A DNA stretch of 64,000 bases from an uncultured Oscillospiraceae bacterium. Lineage in GTDB: Bacteria; Bacillota; Clostridia; Oscillospirales; Ruminococcaceae. The stretch lies in contig CAKSKU010000003.1 of NCBI GenBank assembly GCA_934465295.1, positions 94,654 to 158,653 on the forward strand, given 5' to 3'. Positions 54,052-63,012 of this stretch are shown one piece after another. Under the pieces are notes generated by a model that did no database searches, had not been told where the DNA came from, and saw nothing but the letters and a program-made list of their open reading frames with translations. The first letter of the stretch is position 1; each line of letters begins with the position of its first letter. The position numbers and the translations under genes are program-made.

Positions 54052-54084
54052 AACATCACGACCTTTTTATTAGTTTATGATTAC

Positions 54085-54113
54085 ATTGTATCACGTTTTA
54101 TATGCAATGTCAA
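54085..54113 (-). promoter_or_regulatory. Promoter of the toxin-antitoxin operon
   Basis: Minus strand TTGACA, 17-bp spacer, TACAAT. Confidence 0.75.
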
Positions 54114-54161
54114 CACATTTTTGCAAAGCGGTTGATTTTATGCGGTGGGAAATTCCCCCTA

Positions 54162-54190
54162 TTGCTTTTTACGAAAAAATATAGTATAAT
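54162..54190 (+). promoter_or_regulatory. Promoter of the Rrf2 gene
   Basis: TTGCTT, 17-bp spacer, TATAAT, followed by RBS AAAGGAGAAG. Confidence 0.7.
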
Positions 54191-54223
54191 AACCTTGGGA
54201 AAACAAACGAAAGGAGAAGCCTT

Positions 54224-54661
54224 ATGCAGATATCGAGCAGATTTACGCTTGCAGTCCATATCCTTGCCTGCCTTGATAAATTCGGCGGAGAGTGCAAGGT
54301 CACAAGCGATTTTCTCGCAGGGAGCACGAACGTCAACCCCGTTATCGTGAGAAAAATTCTCGGTCAGCTCAAAAGCGCAGGTCTTGTCGAGATCGCAAGA
54401 GGTTCGGGCGGCGCATCGATAGCACGTCCGCTCGGGGATATAACCTTTCTCGATGTTTATAAAGCCGTTGAATGTGTCGGCAACGAGGGACTTTTCCATT
54501 TCCACGAAAATCCAAACGAAAATTGTCCCGTCGGGCAGAATATCCACGCCGTTCTCGATGACAAGCTTGAACGTGTGCAGAGCGCAATGGAAAAGGAGCT
54601 TGCTTCTATAACGCTTGAAGATGTAAAAAACGACCTTTCAAATATTCTGAGTAAAAACTGA
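54224..54661 (+). CDS. Rrf2-family transcriptional regulator
   Basis: 145 residues. The winged-helix domain MQISSRFTLAVHILACLDKF, with the recognition region TNVNPVIVRKILGQLKSAGLV, is standard. The cluster-binding cysteines of IscR/NsrR are not conserved; only one Cys (NENCPVGQN) lies in the equivalent loop, so it more likely senses a small molecule or redox (YwnA/CymR-like). It precedes a cupin gene with two GTTGTAAC operators, presumably its target. Confidence 0.9.
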   Translation: MQISSRFTLAVHILACLDKFGGECKVTSDFLAGSTNVNPVIVRKILGQLKSAGLVEIARGSGGASIARPLGDITFLDVYKAVECVGNEGLFHFHENPNENCPVGQNIHAVLDDKLERVQSAMEKELASITLEDVKNDLSNILSKN

Positions 54662-54666
54662 TATTT

Positions 54667-54707
54667 CGGACTGTTTTTAGCCAAAAACGCAGTCCGAAAA
54701 TTTTTTT
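54667..54707 (+). terminator. Terminator of the Rrf2 gene
   Basis: CGGACTG pairs with CAGTCCG, followed by AAAATTTTTTT. Confidence 0.85.
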
Positions 54708-54717
54708 GAAAAGTTTT

Positions 54718-54783
54718 GTTGTAACTATTGACATTACAACGAACAGATGCTATAATATAGTTGTAACAGAGACAGTTACAACT
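54718..54783 (+). promoter_or_regulatory. Cupin-gene promoter with tandem GTTGTAAC operators
   Basis: Promoter TTGACA (54728-54733), 17-bp spacer, TATAAT (54751-54756). Operator 1 is GTTGTAAC-N7-ATTACAAC (54718-54740) over the -35; operator 2 is AGTTGTAAC-N7-GTTACAACT (54759-54783) just after the -10. Both have the same half-site and spacing, and they are about four helical turns apart, on one face of the DNA. Confidence 0.8.
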
Positions 54784-54804
54784 ATATTAACGGAGGAATC
54801 AATT

Positions 54805-55158
54805 ATGAGTAATTACAGCAAAACAACAGTTAAGCCCGATGCAAGAACTGAGCTTCACGATATCCTTTCCCTCACGGGCGCAGAGGTCAGCATAAACAAC
54901 CTCCCCGCAGGCGCAAGCGTTCCGTTCGTTCATTCGCATAAGAACAACGAGGAGATATATGCGGTAGTTTCGGGCAGAGGAAAAGCCGTTATTGACGGTG
55001 AAACAGTGGAACTTTCCGCAGGCGACTGGCTTCGTATCTCCCCTGCCGCAAAAAGACAGTTCTCCGCAGCAGAGGATTCGCCTATCACATTTTTCTGCAT
55101 TCAGGTAAAGGAAAATTCGCTCGGCGGCTACACTCAGAATGACGCTGTTGTTGAATGA
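54805..55158 (+). CDS. Cupin-domain protein
   Basis: 117 residues. Single cupin: motif 1 FVHSHKNNEEIYAVVSGRG with His/His/Glu metal ligands, motif 2 around AGDWLRISPAAKRQFSAAED (the motif 2 His is replaced). It is probably a small metal-binding or sugar/redox-responsive protein. RBS CGGAGGAATC. It is expressed from the Rrf2-type operator promoter and has a terminator at 55162. Confidence 0.88.
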   Translation: MSNYSKTTVKPDARTELHDILSLTGAEVSINNLPAGASVPFVHSHKNNEEIYAVVSGRGKAVIDGETVELSAGDWLRISPAAKRQFSAAEDSPITFFCIQVKENSLGGYTQNDAVVE

Positions 55159-55161
55159 CCG

Positions 55162-55209
55162 AAAAAAGGCGCATTTCACATCGGATAATGATGCGAAATG
55201 CGCTTTTTT
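55162..55209 (+). terminator. Terminator of the cupin gene
   Basis: AAAAAAGGCGCATTTC-CATC pairs with GATG-GAAATGCGC-TTTTTT. Confidence 0.88.
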
Positions 55210-55260
55210 ACGACTAAATTATTATACGGTGAGTATAAGCACTGATGTTTTATACCAAAA

Positions 55261-55701
55261 TTACCTACTCCAATGCTTTAGCTTGGGAAGATTTGCTTCA
55301 TAGTAAGCCCTTGCCTGCTCGGGTGGGAACTGCTCGCTTGAAAAATGCTCAACGAGAAAATCCACAAGCCGGTCAAGGCTCGTGTAGACGAATTTGCCGT
55401 CCGTGTAGCACCACTTGCAGTAATCCTCGTTGAAGCTGCCGTCCGTGTCCCTGCTCGTTGTCGAATCATCGAGCGGCATACCGCAGCACTGGCAGATAAG
55501 TTGACGGGGCGAGCCGAGCAGCGTGTTTATCGAAACGTCAAAAAGCTTTGAAAGAAGCTTCAGCGTTTCCGTATTTGGCTGAGTTTCGCCCGTTTCCCAG
55601 CGTGATACAGCCTGACGGGTGACAAACACCTTTTCCGCAAGCTCTGCCTGTGACATTCCGTTTTTCGTGCGAAGCTGTGCAATGATATCCTTTGTTTCCA
55701 T
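55261..55701 (-). CDS. XRE-family regulator with zinc-ribbon C terminus
   Basis: 146 residues. HTH_3 domain (MSQAELAEKVFVTRQAVSRWETGETQPN) in residues ~5-60, then a zinc ribbon with CQCCGMPL and CKWCYTDGK, and a helical tail. This combination is common in Bacillota regulators whose target is unknown. ATG 55701 has AAAGGAT upstream; earlier in-frame codons lack an RBS. Confidence 0.88.
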   Translation of the reverse strand: METKDIIAQLRTKNGMSQAELAEKVFVTRQAVSRWETGETQPNTETLKLLSKLFDVSINTLLGSPRQLICQCCGMPLDDSTTSRDTDGSFNEDYCKWCYTDGKFVYTSLDRLVDFLVEHFSSEQFPPEQARAYYEANLPKLKHWSR

Positions 55702-55836
55702 AAATGAATTATCCTTTCCGATGTCAGATTTGTTTCTGTTCAAATAATACCACGGCTTGGACGGAAAAGCAAGCAACTGTCTGTTGCACCTAAACGTGCA
55801 TATACAAAAGCGGCAGCTCTCTTTTTTTAATTTCGC

Positions 55837-56301
55837 TTATTTTTCTCCGAAATAATTTTTTTCAAGATACTGCTCGGGGAAGTGATAGCTTTTATATCCC
55901 GATAATTCACCGCTCGCAAACGCCTGCTTTTTCAGCTCATAGCCGACTTTCCAATTATCGGAGTAAAAATTCAGCATTTCAAGCAGGCGGCTGTCGGATA
56001 TCACAGTCGGGCAGGGGCTTTTGATGTTTCTGAAACGCTCTCCGGGGAAATACTCGCCGCAGGTGAGCAAAAAGCTAAAATGCTTCGTGAGGATAATATA
56101 AGCCGCATCGTCAAAATCATCGCCGCACCTTTTCAGCCCCTCGGAAAGGGCATAGGTCTTTGTAAGTATCACGCCGCTTTCCTCATCCAATACGCCCGTC
56201 AGGAGGTTCAGGTTCTGATAAGAGAAATAATCGTCCTTTTGAGGTTTTACTTTTTTTATTATTCTTTTGCGAAGCTTGTCATCGAGAAGTATCCATTTCA
56301 T
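55837..56301 (-). CDS. Hypothetical protein
   Basis: About 154 residues, basic, soluble. No domain recognised; segments such as DDYFSYQNLNLLTGVLDEES and NFYSDNWKVGYELKKQAF have no clear relatives to me. AAAGGTG lies 7 nt before ATG 56301; a GTG three codons earlier is an alternative start. Confidence 0.65.
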   Translation of the reverse strand: MKWILLDDKLRKRIIKKVKPQKDDYFSYQNLNLLTGVLDEESGVILTKTYALSEGLKRCGDDFDDAAYIILTKHFSFLLTCGEYFPGERFRNIKSPCPTVISDSRLLEMLNFYSDNWKVGYELKKQAFASGELSGYKSYHFPEQYLEKNYFGEK

Positions 56302-56366
56302 TTTTAGCACCTTTACTTCAATATCTCCAATATATCCTGCAAACTATGTCGTCCACAGCAGTCACC

Positions 56367-56972
56367 TCATACCGGTTCAAGATAATTCTTGATATCCCCG
56401 ACAAACTGATTTCCGCACCGTGCAAGCTCGCCGAGCACTCGGTCTGTGCCTTTTTCGGTCTTATACCAGTTTTCCTTGGTAATGTTATAGCAATGCACGG
56501 GGCAGACCCTTATTTCAACATTCGGGAAAGCCATTTGATATAGCATCAGACAGCGGCGGGCATGAAATGCTTTGCAGACGATGATAGCACTTTTTATTGT
56601 TACGCCCTTTTCATCAACAGCTTTGCGTGAGAAAAATGCGTTGTCACGGGTGTGTCCCGAGCGGTTTTCCTCAATGATCGCAGACATTGGAACGCTGTTT
56701 TTCACAAGCACATCTGTAAAAAACTCACAGTCGGAATGATAATCACCGTTATAGATATCTGCTTTTGAACGAACGCCGTGCCACTTGTCCGACTTGACGC
56801 TTATCCCACCCGACGGAACAAGCCATTCAGCCAAGCCCTTGCGGTATAATTCTGCGGCATATTCGGGCTGTTCGGGGTGTGAGCCGCCGGGCAGAAAAAT
56901 TGCATCAACTATCTGCGGCTCGTCCGATACAAAAATATAATCGGAAATATCGGTAATGATACGGTTTGTCAT
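56367..56972 (-). CDS. YdcF family protein
   Basis: 201 residues. DUF218 fold without the membrane segments of the protein at 14390: DAIFLPGGSHPEQPEYAAEL, WLVPSGGISVKSDKW, ENRSGHTRDNAFFSRKAVDE and VCKAFHARRCLMLY. A cytoplasmic member of the family; reaction unknown. It overlaps the LOG gene by 4 bp, so translation is coupled. Confidence 0.85.
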   Translation of the reverse strand: MTNRIITDISDYIFVSDEPQIVDAIFLPGGSHPEQPEYAAELYRKGLAEWLVPSGGISVKSDKWHGVRSKADIYNGDYHSDCEFFTDVLVKNSVPMSAIIEENRSGHTRDNAFFSRKAVDEKGVTIKSAIIVCKAFHARRCLMLYQMAFPNVEIRVCPVHCYNITKENWYKTEKGTDRVLGELARCGNQFVGDIKNYLEPV

Positions 56973-57511
56973 AGTTTTTCTCCGTTCAGTATTTTCTTTA
57001 TTTCGTCCAGATCATCCGCAAAGTAAATGCCCTCCTGCCGTTCTTTGGAGGAAAGACCGCTTTCTATCATTCGGTTCAGAAGCTCTTTTAAGCTGTTATA
57101 ATATCCGTTTAGGTTGTAAATTATACACGGTGCGGAAAGCTGTTTCAGCGACACCTTTGACATTATCTCCGATATCTCTTCAAGCGTTCCCGTGCCGCCC
57201 GGAAATGCGATAAAAGCCTCGCCAAGCTCTATCATTTTCGCCTTTCGCTCGGACATATCTTTCGTGACGATGAGCTTTGTCACACGGTCATATTCAAAAC
57301 CTGCATCGATGAAAAACTGCGGCTCTACGCCCGTGACCGTTCCTCCTGCGTCAAGAACGCTCTCCGCAAGAATTCCCATAAGCCCCGACTTTGAGCCGCC
57401 GTAAACGAGCGAATTTCCGCTTTCGCCTATCCATTTTCCAAGCTCCCTTGCGGCGTTCGCAAATGACTTGTCATTGCCCTCGCCTGCGCCGAGATATACG
57501 GTTATGTTCAC
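56969..57511 (-). CDS. LOG-family nucleotide phosphoribohydrolase
   Basis: 180 residues. Rossmann-like LOG protein: SLVYGGSKSGLMG and the signature FPGGTGTLEEISE. Members release the base from (cytokinin) nucleoside 5'-monophosphates; the bacterial role is often purine nucleotide salvage. RBS AAGGGGGCGG. First of a two-gene unit with ydcF, with a promoter at 57543-57571. Confidence 0.92.
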   Translation of the reverse strand: MNITVYLGAGEGNDKSFANAARELGKWIGESGNSLVYGGSKSGLMGILAESVLDAGGTVTGVEPQFFIDAGFEYDRVTKLIVTKDMSERKAKMIELGEAFIAFPGGTGTLEEISEIMSKVSLKQLSAPCIIYNLNGYYNSLKELLNRMIESGLSSKERQEGIYFADDLDEIKKILNGEKL

Positions 57512-57542
57512 AGCACCGCCCCCTTTTTAATGAATTTTTTAC

Positions 57543-57571
57543 ATTATACCATATTCGTAAAAAAATGTAAA
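57543..57571 (-). promoter_or_regulatory. Promoter of the LOG-YdcF unit
   Basis: Minus strand TTTACA, 17-bp spacer, TATAAT. Confidence 0.65.
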
Positions 57572-57589
57572 CCTTTCCTTTCCGAATCA

Positions 57590-57618
57590 TTGACATTTTA
57601 AAAAATACATTGTATAAT
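57590..57618 (+). promoter_or_regulatory. Promoter of the chemoreceptor gene
   Basis: TTGACA, 17-bp spacer, TATAAT, about 57 bp upstream of the start; divergent from the LOG promoter. Confidence 0.8.
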
Positions 57619-57675
57619 AAAGATGAAAAAACTGTTTTTGTATTTTTACAAAATAATTCGGAGGTAACATTTTTT

Positions 57676-59715
57676 ATGACTATCACGAAAAAAATCAGTA
57701 CAATGGCTGCGGCTTGCACCGTCATTGCTTCCATAGCCGTCGGCACACTTGCCAATTTTAATGCGAACAGCGCCCTGACCGATGATAACAATAAGATAAT
57801 GGCTACTACCGAAAGCGGTATCAGCTCCGATATCAACGCATATCTGGACATGATCGAACAGTCGGTCGATACCCTTGCCGAGGTCGCAGTAACCAACCTT
57901 GACGACTTCAATTCATTCAAGACAAGCAGTGCTTATGTCAATGAATACACCGACAGCATCGAGCCGCTCCTTTTAAGTTCCGCAAGCAACACAGACGGCG
58001 CTATATGCGCTTACATAAGATACAACCCCGATTTTACCGAGCCGACCTCGGGTCTGTTTTTTACCCGAAACAGCACCGAAGAAGCTTTCCAGAGCGTTAC
58101 TCCGACCGACTTCAGCACCTTTGACAAGACCGACCTTGCCCATGTCGGCTGGTACTACACTCCCGTAAACAACGGCAAACCGACCTGGATGAACCCCTAC
58201 CTCAACGAAAACGTCGGCATCTATATGATCTCATACGTTGTTCCGCTTTTCCATGACAACGTAAATGTCGGTATCATAGGTATGGATATCGACTTCACAA
58301 TGGTCGAACAGCTTGCCGAGGAATCGGACGCTTACAGTACAGCACTTCCTATCATTGCGGACAGCAGCAACAACATTATGTACGGCAGGGATATGGAATT
58401 CGGCACAGGTCTTGACAGCTACTCCGATTCGCTTGCAGATAAACTCACGGAAGCTTCGATCTCCGAAACGATAGTATGCAAAATAAACGGCGTGGAAAGA
58501 GATGTTGTTTTCAGCACTCTCAACAACGGAATGAAGTTTATCTATACCGTTGAATCAGCCGAAATTTCACAGCAGATTGTCCACATGATAATAATGATGA
58601 TCGGTGCGGTATTATTGGTCGCAGCGATCACAGTCGCTATCGCTATCTTCGTATCCGTAAAAATGACACGTTCGCTCCGTGAGATCAACCGTGCCGCTCA
58701 GAGAGTAGCCGCAGGCGAGCTTGACGTTACCGTTAAAGCAGTCACAAGGGACGATATCGGCATCCTCGCAAACAGCATCAAACAGACCACAGACCAGCTC
58801 CGCAACTATTCGGGATATATCACCGAGCTTTCCGACGTCCTCAATAAGATCGCAGACGGCAACCTCGATATAAGCCTTACAATGGAGTATAAGGGCGAAT
58901 TTGAAAAGCTCAAAAACGCACTTGAAAATATCACAGCCTCGCTTAACTCCACACTCGTCAATATCAATGACGCCGCAGATCAGGTAGCCGGCAGCGCAGA
59001 TCAGGTGTCGGGCGGCGCACAGGCTCTCGCACAGGGTTCGACCGAGCAGGCAGGTGCTATCGAACAGCTCGTCTCGACCATCGACGAAATGTCCGACCAT
59101 ATCAAGACCAACGCCGAACAGGCAGAACAGGTCAGCATAAGCATGAATTCCATCGGCGAAGAAGCTAACCTCAGCAACGAGCGTATGAACAATATGCTTG
59201 AAGCCATGAAGGATATCAACGACAATACCGACCGCATCAGTGCAATTATCAAAACTATCGAAGATATCGCATTCCAGACAAATATCCTCGCCCTCAACGC
59301 CGCAGTCGAAGCCGCAAGAGCAGGTGAAGCAGGCAAGGGCTTTGCAGTAGTAGCCGATGAAGTAAGAAACCTCGCATCCAAGTCTGCCGAAGCATCTCAG
59401 AATACCTCCGCACTTATCAGCAGAACAATGGAAGCAGTAGAAAACGGCTCGCAGATAGCAAATCAGACCGCCGAATCGCTCCATACAGTTGTAACGAATA
59501 TCGGCGAGATAATCACATCTATCGACGATATCGCGAACAGCTCACGCGACCAGTCTGAAGCTATCACCCGTGTAAATACCTCCGTCGAACAGCTCTCTGT
59601 GGTAACGCAGAATAACTCCGCCTCCTCCGAGGAAAGCGCAGCCGCCGCAGAAGAACTCGCAGGACAGGCAAATACATTGAAACAGCTCACAGGAAAGTTC
59701 AATCTGAGAGGATAA
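57676..59715 (+). CDS. Methyl-accepting chemotaxis protein with dCache-like sensor
   Basis: 679 residues. N-terminal membrane helix (~8-27), an extracytoplasmic Cache-type sensor (~30-300, with [20 protein letters not shown] and [18 protein letters not shown]), a second helix ([19 protein letters not shown]), HAMP, and a cytoplasmic signalling domain with the hairpin tip [20 protein letters not shown]. It would relay a ligand signal to CheA/CheW, none of which is encoded here. ATG 57676 has GGAGGTAAC 8 nt upstream. Its tail closely matches the remnant at 27798. Confidence 0.95.
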   Translation: MTITKKISTMAAACTVIASIAVGTLANFNANSALTDDNNKIMATTESGISSDINAYLDMIEQSVDTLAEVAVTNLDDFNSFKTSSAYVNEYTDSIEPLLLSSASNTDGAICAYIRYNPDFTEPTSGLFFTRNSTEEAFQSVTPTDFSTFDKTDLAHVGWYYTPVNNGKPTWMNPYLNENVGIYMISYVVPLFHDNVNVGIIGMDIDFTMVEQLAEESDAYSTALPIIADSSNNIMYGRDMEFGTGLDSYSDSLADKLTEASISETIVCKINGVERDVVFSTLNNGMKFIYTVESAEISQQIVHMIIMMIGAVLLVAAITVAIAIFVSVKMTRSLREINRAAQRVAAGELDVTVKAVTRDDIGILANSIKQTTDQLRNYSGYITELSDVLNKIADGNLDISLTMEYKGEFEKLKNALENITASLNSTLVNINDAADQVAGSADQVSGGAQALAQGSTEQAGAIEQLVSTIDEMSDHIKTNAEQAEQVSISMNSIGEEANLSNERMNNMLEAMKDINDNTDRISAIIKTIEDIAFQTNILALNAAVEAARAGEAGKGFAVVADEVRNLASKSAEASQNTSALISRTMEAVENGSQIANQTAESLHTVVTNIGEIITSIDDIANSSRDQSEAITRVNTSVEQLSVVTQNNSASSEESAAAAEELAGQANTLKQLTGKFNLRG

Positions 59716-59744
59716 GGCAACAGAAAAGTTACGGCTGTGCAAAA

Positions 59745-60080
59745 AAAAAAATAAAGTTTACGTCCACGCTTTTCAAAGGGTGGCAGGGGTCAAGGGGGCA
59801 GCGCCCCATTGTCGCTCTCCGCAGAGAGCGAAACTCCCTAAACTAACAGCTAAATGCATTGCTGCAATAGCGAAATCAGTAACAGCCAAAATGGCGCAAT
59901 TCACACGAAAAAAGGTTAAACGAACTATGAGAAATAAAGTTCGTAAAACCAATAATGTGAATTGCGCCAATTCTGTTCCCCAAACAAACTATCCTCGGCA
60001 TAAAATGCGCAGAGCGAAGCGATAAGCATTTTATGCCGACATTGTTTGAACGGCGGTGGTGGGATGAACGGGAATTCCCG
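59745..60080. repeat. Half copy of the large foldback repeat (copy 5)
   Basis: Left arm of type B' with new compensated stems (CCACGCTTT/AAAGGGTGG; GGGGC-AGC-GCCCC; GCTCTCCGCAGAGAGC), one GGCGCAATTCACA hairpin and the TCCTCGGCATAAAATGCGC middle. It then stops near 60080; the right half is absent. Confidence 0.8.
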
Positions 60081-60113
60081 TCTCCAGCAAAATCCCAAAC
60101 TCGGCTGATCTTG

Positions 60114-60142
60114 TTTACATTTGAAGATGAATATGGTATAAT
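60114..60142 (+). promoter_or_regulatory. Promoter of the gene at 60187 (duplicated promoter cassette)
   Basis: TTTACA, 17-bp spacer (TTTGAAGATGAATATGG), TATAAT. Almost identical to 61301-61329. Confidence 0.75.
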
Positions 60143-60186
60143 GTAGCAAACAAGCAGTTAAACCGAGATATGACAGGGGTATTTAT

Positions 60187-60750
60187 ATGTATTGCAATGG
60201 TTTCATTATTCAGGAAAACAAAAGAACTTCATATAAAGGCGTGGACGGAAGCGGCTTTGACGGAAGTGCCGGACAGAACTGGTATCTTAATTATGATGAA
60301 CAGTACAAAAAAGATCTTGAACCCTATTATGATGAGTATATCGGGAAAACATATTGGGAGCTGAAACCCCATACATGGGTAGGAGCGTGTACCGATCTGA
60401 ACTATATCAAAAACTATATACGGATATCTAAGGAAAAAGGAATAGACTACCGTGTGCTTTTGGTGAAAACAGAAATTCCCTCTCCGATGCTGGATGAAAG
60501 CATAAAAATGGAAACAGAGTTCTTAGGGTATGATTATGCCTATGCGAACGGAGATAATTATTCGGCATTGCATAATGAAGTCCCGTTCGTTTTTCCGCAA
60601 TTCAGGCTTGCCCCAAACGGTCTGCTTCAAACACGGCAGGAAATACGGGAATATATTTGCTGCCGTGAGAATTACATAAAAAATCATCCTCCGCTTACAT
60701 TGGAGGAAGGCGATTTTACCGTATTTGAGCTTTATGAGGTCAATATATAG
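60187..60750 (+). CDS. Hypothetical protein
   Basis: 187 residues, soluble, rich in Tyr and Asn. Starts MYCNGFIIQENKRTSYKG; no signal peptide or recognised domain. RBS AGGGG lies 7 nt upstream. It has its own promoter and is followed after 9 bp by a GNAT gene. Function unknown. Confidence 0.65.
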   Translation: MYCNGFIIQENKRTSYKGVDGSGFDGSAGQNWYLNYDEQYKKDLEPYYDEYIGKTYWELKPHTWVGACTDLNYIKNYIRISKEKGIDYRVLLVKTEIPSPMLDESIKMETEFLGYDYAYANGDNYSALHNEVPFVFPQFRLAPNGLLQTRQEIREYICCRENYIKNHPPLTLEEGDFTVFELYEVNI

Positions 60751-60759
60751 CGGGTTGAA

Positions 60760-61248
60760 GTGATTTTGGGGTTTAAAGCAGTCAATGTCAAGGACGCACA
60801 GCTCAGTCAAGCAAAAATAATTCGTGCAAATCCGGAAAGGTTTCATCCGGATATTCCCGGAACGGCGTATTTTGACCCTGAACCGGAGCATCTGAGCCGT
60901 TACTATAACAGCGAGCCTTCCAAGCGCATTTATTTTGTTGCACTCGATGAAAATGAACAGGTGGTCGGCGGTGCGGGCGCAGCGGAATTTGACGGGATAG
61001 AAAGCTGTGCGGAGCTTCAGAAGCTCTATTTGGATGATCCCGTCAAAGGGAAAGGCTATGGAAAAGAATTGCTGCGGACAGTCGAAAACCGGGCAAGGTC
61101 TGTCGGCTATAAAAATTTATACCTTGAAACTCACACCAATTTATCGGCTGCGCTGAAATTATATGAGAAAACAGACTTCCGCCAAATCGACAAGCCCTGC
61201 TCAGCACAGCACAGTACAATGAACTGCTTTTATTTAAAAGAGCTGTGA
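60760..61248 (+). CDS. GNAT-family N-acetyltransferase
   Basis: 162 residues. GNAT motif A: LQKLYLDDPVKGKGYGKELL (acetyl-CoA pyrophosphate loop), then YLETHTNLSAALKLYEKTDFR in motif B. It transfers an acetyl group to an unknown small molecule or protein. GTG 60760 is used, with GGGTTGAAG just before it; TTG 60766 is possible. It shares a transcript with the gene at 60187. Confidence 0.85.
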   Translation: MILGFKAVNVKDAQLSQAKIIRANPERFHPDIPGTAYFDPEPEHLSRYYNSEPSKRIYFVALDENEQVVGGAGAAEFDGIESCAELQKLYLDDPVKGKGYGKELLRTVENRARSVGYKNLYLETHTNLSAALKLYEKTDFRQIDKPCSAQHSTMNCFYLKEL

Positions 61249-61300
61249 GCCGAAAACGGATATTTGCAGGACAGTCAAGCGCAAACTTGGCTGTTTTTTG

Positions 61301-61329
61301 TTTACATTTGAAGATGGATATGGTATAAT
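61301..61329 (+). promoter_or_regulatory. Promoter of the gene at 61341 (duplicated promoter cassette)
   Basis: TTTACA, 17-bp spacer (TTTGAAGATGGATATGG), TATAAT. One mismatch to the spacer of 60114-60142. The expected transcript start is only about 5 nt before the start codon. Confidence 0.75.
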
Positions 61330-61340
61330 AAAGCAAGCAA

Positions 61341-61970
61341 ATGGTTGGGATGTTTAATGATAAGGAGCTGCGTATTGATAAAAATATGGGATATCACGAA
61401 TACCCGGACCTTTTGACCGGATATACCGAAACTATCGACTATTCATCTGACAACAATTATCCGCTTGACAGCAGTGCTTGTGAAGCATTGCACATCCGGC
61501 ATTTTAACCCTGCCTCAAAAAGCTTTTGCGATCTGCCCGATGCTCCCAAGCTGAAATATCTTGAAGTAAATTTTTCTAATTGTACAGATTTGGTCGGCTT
61601 GGAAAAATACCCTCATCTCCAAAGGTTAGACTTAAACTACTGCACGAAATTAGAAACACTTGATGGAATAGAGCGGCTGTCTCACGATATTTATTGTCTG
61701 TGGATAGACCATTCGCCGAAGCTGACGGGTCATTCGGCTGCTGCGCTGCTTCCGAATTTGAAAACCCTGGCTCTGCATTCGTGCGGCACTATCCGAGACC
61801 TCGGGTTTGTTAACGAGTTAAACAAATTGACGATGTTTATGTTTATGAATACAGATGTTGCCGATGGAAATATGCTGCCCTTGATCCGACATACACCAAA
61901 TTTTGAGTTCGTGTCATTTACAAATAAACGGCACTTTTCTCACAAATGCAAGGATATCTGCAAGGCTTAA
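61341..61970 (+). CDS. Leucine-rich-repeat-like protein
   Basis: 209 residues. LRR-type segments: LKYLEVNFSNCTDLVGLEKY, LQRLDLNYCTKLETLDGIER, LKTLALHSCGTIRDLGFVNE. No signal peptide, so probably a cytoplasmic binding protein. The start is uncertain: ATG 61341 is very close to the predicted transcript start; ATG 61350 or 61386 are alternatives. Confidence 0.75.
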   Translation: MVGMFNDKELRIDKNMGYHEYPDLLTGYTETIDYSSDNNYPLDSSACEALHIRHFNPASKSFCDLPDAPKLKYLEVNFSNCTDLVGLEKYPHLQRLDLNYCTKLETLDGIERLSHDIYCLWIDHSPKLTGHSAAALLPNLKTLALHSCGTIRDLGFVNELNKLTMFMFMNTDVADGNMLPLIRHTPNFEFVSFTNKRHFSHKCKDICKA

Positions 61971-61997
61971 CGACCCCAATAGCGAAAGGAGCAAAAA

Positions 61998-62495
61998 ATG
62001 CATTTTACATATTGTCCGCACTGCGGAACGAAACTGATCGGAAAAGAGATCGGCGACGAGGGAGTTATCCCGTTTTGCGAAAAGTGCAGTATCCCTTTGT
62101 GGGATATGTTCACGACAAGCATTATTGCGGCGGTCGTCAATGAATATGATGAAGTTGCGCTGTTAAGACAGAATTATGTTTCCGCAGTAAAGTATGTATG
62201 CGTTGCGGGAATTATGAAAATAGGCGAGTCCGCCGAGGAAACGGTTATCCGTGAAGTTAAGGAAGAGATCGGACAGGATGTTGAAGCCTTGGAATTTATC
62301 AGCAGCTATCCGTATGAAAAAAGAGAAATGCTGATGCTCGGGTACAGGGCGGAGGTCAAGAAAAAGGATTTTGAGCTGTCCCGTGAGGTGGATTCTGTGG
62401 AATGGTTCAGCTTCAAGGACGCTTTGCCGAAGCTCAGAGAGGGCAGCATCGGTTGGCAGCTTGTGAAAACTGTTATTGAAAGAGTGGAAAAATAA
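61998..62495 (+). CDS. Nudix hydrolase with N-terminal zinc ribbon
   Basis: 165 residues. CPHCGTKL and CEKC form a zinc ribbon, as in NudC/NADH-pyrophosphatase-like proteins. The Nudix box is GIMKIGESAEETVIREVKEE followed by IG. It cleaves a nucleoside diphosphate linked to another group; substrate unknown. RBS AAAGGAGC. Its stop codon directly adjoins the next start. Confidence 0.9.
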   Translation: MHFTYCPHCGTKLIGKEIGDEGVIPFCEKCSIPLWDMFTTSIIAAVVNEYDEVALLRQNYVSAVKYVCVAGIMKIGESAEETVIREVKEEIGQDVEALEFISSYPYEKREMLMLGYRAEVKKKDFELSREVDSVEWFSFKDALPKLREGSIGWQLVKTVIERVEK

Positions 62496-62990
62496 ATGCT
62501 GACAACGATAATATTAACCGTTATCCTATGGGTATTGTTCTTTTTGATGGAAGGGCGGTGGCTGCGTTCTATCCGCACCCTTTTATCATCGAATATTTTC
62601 CCGACGATGTAAAAAAAGGCGAGAGGTCACAAACCGCCGTTCAAGGCTGCTCCCGCCATTGGCTGGGTGCTGCTTGCACTGATCTGCATCGGACTTATCG
62701 GAACATTTATATACGGCGGCTGGGATGGGATTTCCAAAGGCTATTCCTATGTTCAGTTTTTTGCGAGATTTCTGATAATGCTTTATGGAATGAAAGCGTT
62801 CGATATCCTGTTCTTTGACTATTTTATTCTTATGAAAACACAATTCTTCCAGCATTTCTTCCCCGAAACTGAGGGCTGTGCAGGCCGGAAGAAGTTCGGA
62901 TATAACCGCACCGAGCAGGTAAAAAAGCTCATTATGATGCTTCCGTGCGCAGCGGTCAATGCTTTGATATGTTGGTGGATAGCTTGGTAA
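62496..62990 (+). pseudogene. Small membrane protein gene with an in-frame stop
   Basis: ATG 62496 reads MLTTIILTVILWVLFFLMEG..., a good membrane helix, to a TAA at about codon 40. The same frame then continues without interruption as KKARGHKPPFKAAPAIGWVL into two more hydrophobic segments to 62990. An A7 run follows the stop. Either one nonsense change inactivated a ~164-codon gene, or a shorter product starts internally. Family not recognised. Confidence 0.6.
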
Positions 62991-63012
62991 CTTGATTCAG
63001 GGAGATGAGATC

